From Molossus alvarezi (taxonomy: Eukaryota; Chordata; Mammalia; Chiroptera; Molossidae), in NCBI GenBank assembly GCA_037176705.1, contig CM073908.1, forward strand, positions 129,073,430 through 129,137,429: a stretch of 64,000 nucleotides of DNA, in the 5' to 3' direction. Below the pieces are notes generated by a model that was given only the letters and a program-made list of their open reading frames with translations, was not told the origin of the DNA and did no database searches. Shown here piece by piece: positions 57,215 to 64,000 of the stretch. Each line of letters begins with the position of its first letter. The first letter of the stretch is position 1. Both the position numbers and the translations under genes were made by a program.

Positions 57215-58142
57215 GATTCATCTTTTATTCAGGATATGAAGAGCACAGAAAATACAAAGACTCTGGTTTTAAAATATATGGTACTCCTGCCTAGTATGTA
57301 GCCATTTATGGAAGTAGAAGTCTGCAATGGGAAGTAAAGTGAATTAACCTAGTCAATCTATACATACTTGAATTTGAGTTCTCTTAAAAATTAACATGCT
57401 TAAATGTAATAGGTATGACTCTTAATTTTCTGCTTTGAGAGGCTATTTGTCCTCAATTTCACACTTATAAATTGTTACTATGATCAAATCATTCTGTGAA
57501 AAGTAAAATCAATGCTTATATAATGTTAAAGCTGGTAATTTAATGAAAGTGTGTGGGGCTCTCATGATGTAGCACACTGTAGACTGAACTCAAGAAGCAA
57601 AACCTGATAAAAAACAATTTACTGCTTGGAGCTCAAGGACCAGACTGGCAGAGGTTCAGATTGTGCTAACATCACTCCAGACCTTGTACTGTTGGTGTAT
57701 TAGAAAGATGGTGAGAAGCAAGATAAAAGTAGCTTTTTTTGTTTGTTTGTTTGTTTGTTTGTTTTTAGAGCAATGCAGTTCTGAGCTATTTATTTTAGAA
57801 AAATGGCAAATGAACTTGCTTTTTATAAATAGATAACAGGTGAATAAAGCAGATTGACCTACTGTGTACATGTGTGTGACACATGGATACTTTCAAAGTT
57901 CTAGAAGGAAATTCTGCGGCTGATTCTTGTTGGCAGTTATAAAAACAATTAAATAATACTAGTAATTAAGGATTGGGAAGGCATTTACTGGGATAACTCT
58001 AAAAGTCTATAAACTACAATCAAAATCTAACTAGTCAGCAAATCCTCAAGTTAAATGCAGACTGCAGATTTCTAACAGCTTTTCAGAGTTAAATAGATTG
58101 TGAGTCCAGACAAGAGATAACAACTAATTGAGCTGTCTAATA
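57215..58142. other. Unique sequence with a (GTTT)n tract
   Basis: AT-rich, no gene seen. (GTTT)n at about 57734-57765. Confidence 0.55.
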
Positions 58143-58143
58143 A

Positions 58144-58329
58144 CAAAGGTTCTCAAACTTGAAGGTGCATCATATCCCCTGGAGATCTTGTTAAAATACA
58201 AGTTGCTGGGCTTTATGCCCCAGGGCTTCTAATTTGGTAGGCCTGAGATGGGGTCAGAGAATTCCTGTTTCTAATGTTTTCAGGAAATGCTGATGTTGCT
58301 GTCTGGGGACCACACTTTGGAAACCACTG
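58144..58329 (+). mobile_element. MER5A-type hAT-Charlie MITE
   Basis: GGTTCTCAAACTTGAAGGTG, CCCTGGAGATCTTGTTAAAA, CAAGTTGCTGGGC and GGGGACCACACTTTGGAAAC to CCACTG show the full MER5A order in sense, with inverted ends. Confidence 0.88.
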
Positions 58330-58334
58330 GCTTA

Positions 58335-61300
58335 GGTTATACTATACTGGGAAGAACTGAGGAATCCTGACTCGACATCTCACAGTTTTCTAAATACTTT
58401 AAACTCTCCCAGGGACATCAGAAAGACTACTCATTTAAGAATCAGGCAAGAAATTGTAAATAGCCTTTTGTCTAGACACACTATAAAATAATTATTTAAA
58501 ATCGTATTTGAATCTTTAGCTTAGCATTTCAAATAGCTGATGTAACCTCGCTGTATAACAATTGTGTTCTTAGAATTTACTTTAGAAGAAAAGAATTAGG
58601 CCAATTATTATCTTTGTCAGAATGAAGATTCAAAAACAGAATATAGTTTGAAGTTTGTGGTTTTTAGAATGTCCATCCAAGTACTCAGGGTTTAAGTGAT
58701 CAATGCATACCCTTCTACATAAATAACGTGATATTAATTTTCAGTGTTTTTTGAATGCTTACTATGAAAAAGCATTACTTTTATTTACTTATAAGTTGTT
58801 ATTAGTAGGTAGGTGGTGTGGTTTTGCTTTAAAATTTATATAGTCATCTGACTTGACATGGCTATTGGTATAATAAACCATGTATTTCTACTTTGCCAAA
58901 TTTAGAAAATTATGTGTTTATAGGGTGCTGTGAAAATTTAGGGGGAAAAATTTCCCCCACAAACAGAATCCTTCTTTGGAAGACCTGTCTATAAACATTT
59001 CATATGCTTATGAGGAAACCTGAAAAAGTTAGTGACCCATATGAAGTATGTAAATTTTAGTAATCCTTTAATTAAATTTATGATGAGTTTTTATTGCTAA
59101 CTAAGATTTTTCAATTAAAAGTTTCTACACTAAAATGTATGTCATTACTGAATAAGACTAAAATCTATTTCAAAAAACCCAGTAAGATAATGTCAGCCAA
59201 GAATCAAAATAAAATAAAAACTTAAATGCATTAAAAGTTAATATCCTCTTACTCAAAGGAGTATATCATTTTTCAACATTTTCTAGTAGAATGATATAAC
59301 ATTGTAAAATCTTATAGTGTTGCAGAGAATAAAATAGAAGAGGAATAATGATAATACTGAAAACAAACTGTAAACATGGTATTATAGAGAGCAGATAGAG
59401 CACAGATTGAAAATGGGGACAGGAGTAGATGGTATCCATAGTAAGTGAAAAATACTCTCCAATGGCATAAAATATTAATATATACACCAGGGATTTAAGA
59501 CACAATAAGAAAGAACCAAAATTATTATTTTCAGTAACCCAGACCACACATATATTTTCATCTCTGCAAAGAAGCTGAGGGAAGACAGGAAAGTATGAAA
59601 AAGGAATTCTGGGAAGAGGAATTTATATTTAGCTGCAAGTAAAAAACAAAAAACTTTGCATCAACTACAAATAAGAAAGACAATAAACAAATGTATCATC
59701 TCACATAACATGAAGCTCGCAGGTAGGGCAAATTCTAAGCTTGGTACACCAGGGCTCAATATCAATGGCTCAGAGATTCCTTTGGCTTGTTTCCTATAAT
59801 ACCATCAGAACAGACGGATAGTGAAGTGTAGTGGATATGAAAATATTCTTATATTTATTTATACCTCTCAGGTGCCTATATTTAGATCTTGACTTTGATG
59901 CTTAGTAGTTGTTTGACCTTAGGTAAGTTAGTTTACTTCTCTGCAACTCAGATTCCTCTTTTGAAAACTGAAGATGTGGTTTATTATTTTCAGCTTTATA
60001 ATAGATACACATGTAGGGTCCTTAAAACAGTGACTGTCCCGAAAACATTAGCAATGATAATAATGGCTATGATGGTGATGATTCCTTTGTTACTCAGAAG
60101 ATTTAGATAGGTTTCTGTCTAGTGGAAGACATTGACGTGAACAGAGAAATAGTATACACATATGTGTCAATAGTGGAAAGTTACGTATTTATTTCTGAAT
60201 TTTAATCAGTATCCCACCAAATGACCTCTAAATACACAGACACTCTGTTAGCAAAGATATCAAGTGGTTGGTGTTTGGGAGTTAAGTGTAATAGCTTCCC
60301 GTCCTCTGTCTGTAGCCCAAAGTAGGAACCAAAGCTCTCAGCACTAACTGTCAGGGAAGGCATAAGCACTTGCTGTTTTCTAAAGAGCTCATGATCTCTC
60401 CATGCTTCACGCAGTTGACTCTTCTGTGATGTGTTTGGCCTTTAAAAATCCATTCTTATCATTTTCCTAAATAGTTTCACACTTACTTTTTCTGAGCCAT
60501 CTTTACTATTGGCTCATGTTGTAAATTCTTCTCTTATATTTAGCAATTACTTTTCCTCCTCAGACACTTTTTAAAATTACATTTGTATTGAGTGTTTTTT
60601 CATAGCTAAATTAATAATATTTATACTCTACATGATGGTTGAGATAATTTGTTCACACTGAAAGAAAGCAATAATTATAAAAATAACAATAATATTGAAC
60701 TAATAATAATACTACATTTTAAAACCCTGGATTCATGAAATACATTGTAGAATTAGAAACAAATGCATTTGGGGTTAGCAATCTAATGCAAGTCAGAAAA
60801 TACTATGATAAAGAATATACTCTTATGTTAATCAACTAAAAAAATGATCAAAATTTAGATTCCAGAAATCCTTTGAATGATTCAAATATAGGTCAGAGCT
60901 GTGAGAATCCTGTTGAGGGACAATATTTAGGCCAAAGCAGTTATTTGAGTTATTTTCATTGGAAGAATATTTCAAACTACTGAAAATACAATTAAGAGCC
61001 TGAGAAATGATCCACTTATATAAATGGCTTGCCCAGTTTTCTGACATAATAAGATCTCAACCCTCACAAAATGTAAGTTTCATAATGGCTGGGATTTTTA
61101 TGTGTTTTTACAGTTACATTTCTAACAGAGAAATAGATGTGGCACATGGTAGGTACTAAAATATTTGTTGAGTGGATTTAATTTAAAAACTTGATCACTT
61201 TCCTTTAGGGTTAAAATACATCTTGATTATCCTGAAATTTCCATGTTATGTTGTCTCATGCATTTTTATAATCAATTAATACATCTAAAACTTTATTTGA
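58335..61300. other. Low-repeat AT-rich stretch
   Basis: About 3 kb in which I recognise no repeat. The longest frames (93 codons at 59266-59547 on -, 73 codons at 59889-60110 on +) are hydrophobic or unremarkable and show no motif. Confidence 0.5.
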
Positions 61301-61304
61301 AAAA

Positions 61305-62455
61305 AAAAATTTATAAAAGACTCAGACATGCAAACAAGTTGCAAGAATAGTACAAAGAATTTCTATATATTCTTCAATCATATTTTCCAAATATTGGCAT
61401 TTCTCTCCACATTCATTTAATACACATAAAAACAGAAATATTTAGGGTTAAAGGAAAATCATAACCATAATGAAATTATCAAAAAGGAAATTAGCATTTA
61501 TAAAATAATATTAGTTTATCTGAAGACGTTATTCCAGTTTTAGCAATTGTCCCTATAATGTCCTTTATAGAAAAATAAACCCCTGGATCATGTGTTGCAC
61601 ATGTTTAAATTATCTTCTTTAATTTGGAAGAGTTTTAGTTTTTATCTTTTTTATGTCTTTGATTTTTCTTATGAGTATGGGTCAGCTATTTTATCGAAAG
61701 TTCCTCAATTTGGGTTTGTGTGTTTTCTTTTGATTAGATTCAAGTTGCGTATTTTATGGCAGAAATACCATAGACCTGATATTCTTCTCAGTGCATCACC
61801 CTAGGGTTCACATTTTTATTTTCATCATGACTGATTTTGTTAACTTTGGTCCTTGGTTAATATATTAGTTTCCTCTTGCTGCAGTAAGAAATTACCACAA
61901 CCTCAGTGGTTTAAAACAACACACATTTATTATATTATAACTCCACATGTCAGAAGTCAGGCACAGGTCTCACTGGGATAAATCAAGGTGTTGCTAGGTC
62001 TCTTTTTCTTCTGGAGGGTCTAGGAAAGAATAGTTTCCTTGCCTTTTCCAACTTCTTGAGGCTGAAAACATTTCTTGTCTTATGGTCACTTTCTCCATCT
62101 TTAAAGCCTGCAACATTGTGTTTCTCTGACCTATTTTCTGTAACCACATCTCCCTCTGACCTCAGCTGGGAAAGATCCTCCCCTTTTAACGGTTTATACA
62201 GTTAGATTGGGCATATTTGATTAATCCAAATTAATCTCTAACCTCTAGGCCCTTACTCTTAATTACATCTGCAAGTCCCTTTTTCCTAAGACTCATGTTG
62301 TGAGCATTAGAATATGGACATCTTTGTGGTGGTGGGGGGATATTGTTATGCCTACCATCCTTAAGGTGTTGTTCGACATGCTTCTTCACTGTAAAACTAT
62401 TTTCCCCTTTCTATTTGATAATTGTATTGTGGGAGATAGTTTGAGATTATGTAAA
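61305..62455 (-). mobile_element. Old L1M 3' UTR, antisense, split by an LTR
   Basis: GTTGCAAGAATAGTACAAAG, CCCTATAATGTCCTTTATAG, TCCTCAATTTGGGTTTGTGT and CTTCTCAGTGCATCACC (61320-61800), then, after the LTR, TTAAGGTGTTGTTCGACATG and GAGATAGTTTGAGATTATG (62360-62455), follow the old L1M 3' UTR in reverse. Confidence 0.75.
61861..62358 (-). mobile_element. MLT1-type solo LTR, antisense
   Basis: TATTAGTTTCCTCTTGCTGC, CAGTGGTTTAAAACAACAC, AAATCAAGGTGTTGCTAGG, CTTAATTACATCTGCAAGTC and GGACATCTTTGTGG form the reverse of the LTR class seen at 17292. It divides an L1M that reads on at both sides. No internal viral sequence. Confidence 0.75.
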
Positions 62456-62458
62456 TTC

Positions 62459-62607
62459 TCACATTGATTGGTTGCCTCCCACACATGCCCTGACTAGACC
62501 TGGGATCGAACCTGCAACTTAGATACGTGCCCTTGACTGAGAATTGAACCTGTGACCCTGCAATGCACAGGCTATTGCTCTAACCACTTAACCATGCTGG
62601 CCAGGGC
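62459..62607 (-). mobile_element. VES SINE fragment, antisense, older type
   Basis: ATTGATTGGTTGCCTCCCAC, GGGATCGAACCTGCAACTT, GAATTGAACCTGTGACCC and TGCTGGCCAGGGC, i.e. the tRNA-related half in reverse without tail. Confidence 0.82.
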
Positions 62608-62843
62608 TGGGTATAATTGTTAAAATAAGGACCTTTATCTATGTTGCAGACAGGAAAACAGAAAAAGGTAGACAAAGAACACTAGGGGACGAAGGAAAAC
62701 ACGAAGATAACAGAGGAGTTTTCTTCTATGGAGGCATTGCCTATATCCCAGCCTAAACAGCACAAGAGAAAGTTTAGGAAAAAGAGACTGAAAGGAAACC
62801 ACAGTTTCAACAACAAGTTCTACTGCCTTAATTTTTTAGCTAT
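62608..62843. other. Unique sequence between two SINEs
   Basis: No feature recognised. The 122-codon frame at 62728-63096 runs from here into the next SINE and is not a gene. Confidence 0.5.
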
Positions 62844-62859
62844 CAAATTTGAAGACTTT

Positions 62860-63075
62860 AAAAAAATTTTTTTTTTATTGATTTCAGAGAGAGAGGAAAG
62901 AAGAGTGAGAAAAATAGAAACATCGATGAGAAAGAACATGGATTGGCCATGGCCACCTGCATGCCCCCCACTGGAGATTGGGCCCACAACCTGGGCATGT
63001 GCCCTGACCAGAAATCAAACCAGTGACCTCTTGGTGCAAGGGTTGACTTTCAACCATGGAGCCACACTGGCTGGG
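62860..63075 (-). mobile_element. VES SINE, antisense, older type
   Basis: T-run and ATTGATTTCAGAGAGAGAGG, GAAACATCGATGAGAAAGAA, TGGATTGGCCATGGCCACC, then the head in reverse ending ACACTGGCTGGG. CAAATTTGAAGACTTT (62844-62859) and CAAATTTGGAGCATTT (63076-63091) flank it. Confidence 0.88.
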
Positions 63076-63310
63076 CAAATTTGGAGCATTTTCTAGCTCC
63101 TTTTTGTTTTCTGGCATGTTTTCATATTCCAGTTCTTATTTAACCCATAAAATGCCACTTTTTATTTTAGCATATTGTCACATTGATACGTTACTTATTT
63201 TCATTTTCTTCTAGTATGTCTTAGATATTCTCTTTTGCAACAAGTTTTTATTTTTCGTCTTTTAGGTAGATTATTATTTTTTTATTTCATACTGGTTGTT
63301 TTATTTTCTT

Positions 63311-63728
63311 TCCTTTTTTAATTAATTAATTAATTTTTGATACTGATGTTTCTCCTTTTCCCCCCACTGATTCCTACCTCAAATTCCCTCCCCACTCTGT
63401 CCCCCGCTTTGTTGTCCATGTTCAATATTCATGCACAAATGCATATAAATTCTGTGGTTTACCTCTCCCCCACCACCCCCTCTTCTGGGGATTGTCAATC
63501 TGTAAACCACTTCCACGTCTCTTGGACTATTCCATTCCTCAGACTGTTATGTTCATTATATTCCACAAATAAGTGAGATCATGTGATATTTCTCATTCTC
63601 TGTTTGGCTTGTTTCACTTAGGATAATACTATCCAGGTCCCTTTATAGCGTCTCAAAGGATAACCGATCTTTCTTTCTCACAGCTGCATAGTATTCCATT
63701 GTGTATATATACCACAGCTTTTTTTCTA
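63311..63728 (-). mobile_element. 5'-truncated L1 3' end, antisense
   Basis: (AATT)n-rich tail, GATGTTTCTCCTTTTCCCCC, GTCCATGTTCAATATTCATG, GACTGTTATGTTCATTATAT, up to the final ORF2 codons (GCATAGTATTCCATTGTG). Related to L1-D's 3' end. Confidence 0.88.
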
Positions 63729-63780
63729 TTATATATATTTATTATAACATTTTATAAACAGTTATTAACTTGTAAAGAAT

Positions 63781-64000
63781 TTATAATTAATTTATTTTTG
63801 TTACAGATGTTTCTCCTCCCCCCACCAATTTCCCCCTCTGCCTCCCTCCCAGCCACTGATTCCCCCCTTCCCCTCCCTCCCCACCCTGTCCCCAGCTTTG
63901 TTGTCCATCTCCATTGTTAATGCACACATGCATATAAGTTCTGTGGTTTACATCTCCCCCACCGCCCTCTCTTCTGGTGATTGTCAGTCTGTAACCCACT
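63781..64000 (-). mobile_element. L1 3' end, antisense, cut by the window edge
   Basis: TTAATTTATTTTTGTTACAG, GATGTTTCTCC, then C-rich 3' UTR with two near-copies of a CCTCCCTCCC-type stretch, GTTGTCCATCTCCATTGTT and GCATATAAGTTCTGTGG. It continues past 64000. Confidence 0.9.

Noticed and set aside
62728..63096. 122-codon frame as a gene
   Set aside because: Its second half is the reverse complement of a VES SINE; the first half has no motif.
1..64000. HeliBat-type Helitrons, an intact provirus or a complete ERV
   Set aside because: No Helitron end signature seen, and LTR sequences are solo and old without internal coding parts.

Overview
The window looks like intergenic DNA from a mammal, very probably a yangochiropteran bat. 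It holds many copies of a tRNA-derived SINE that begins with the VES head (CCCTGGCCGGTTTGGCTCAG, A box and B box), has a CT-rich body and ends in an A-rich tail. It also holds long L1 elements whose 3' UTR shares one bat-type sequence, old mammal-wide repeats (MER5A, MLT1 LTRs, Tigger, L1M), two mariner MITEs and a TTAA-flanked piggyBac-like MITE. I saw no HeliBat-type Helitron and cannot name the family. I found no host protein-coding exon, no functional tRNA or rRNA gene and no CRISPR. Nearly every long open frame belongs to an L1 or to low-complexity DNA.

Layout. 1-400 is plain DNA with a (CA)n. 416-6528 is a full-length sense L1 (L1-A here) with a perfect 15-bp target duplication; its ORF2 carries a VES SINE. 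6544-12960 is mostly unique AT-rich DNA with scattered old repeats. 12951-15700 is a stack of L1 pieces plus a Tigger transposon. 15798-17800 packs three VES SINEs, a mariner MITE and a MER5A split by an MLT1 LTR. 17800-21205 is the longest low-repeat stretch. 21446-27003 is antisense L1-B, which carries an unusual 1-kb 5' block with 112-bp tandem monomers. 27342-39122 is antisense L1-C, cut in two by a second full-length antisense L1 (L1-D, 32003-37042) with a 12-bp target duplication.

39125-46540 is unique DNA, an old L1M broken by an antisense L1 ending in a 5S-rRNA-like piece, and a very short VES SINE. 46544-47734 is a twin-primed (5'-inverted) L1 that was itself hit by a 74-bp TTAA-flanked MITE. 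47750-53880 is unique DNA with three SINEs, an ancient LTR, a hAT-type element and a 280-bp TATC array. 53892-57214 is a 5'-truncated antisense L1 with a VES SINE inside. 57215-61300 is mostly unique. The end holds an old L1M interrupted by an MLT1 LTR, two SINEs and two more antisense L1 3' ends, the last cut by the window edge.

How the parts relate: the L1s supply reverse transcriptase and endonuclease, and the VES SINEs (short, A-tailed, flanked by target duplications) look mobilised by that machinery. All L1 reading frames seen here are broken, so these copies are relics. The nesting gives a relative time order. The most unusual item is the L1-B 5' region: tandem monomers and its own ATGGCGGC start, stacked upstream of what looks like the ordinary L1 5' end.
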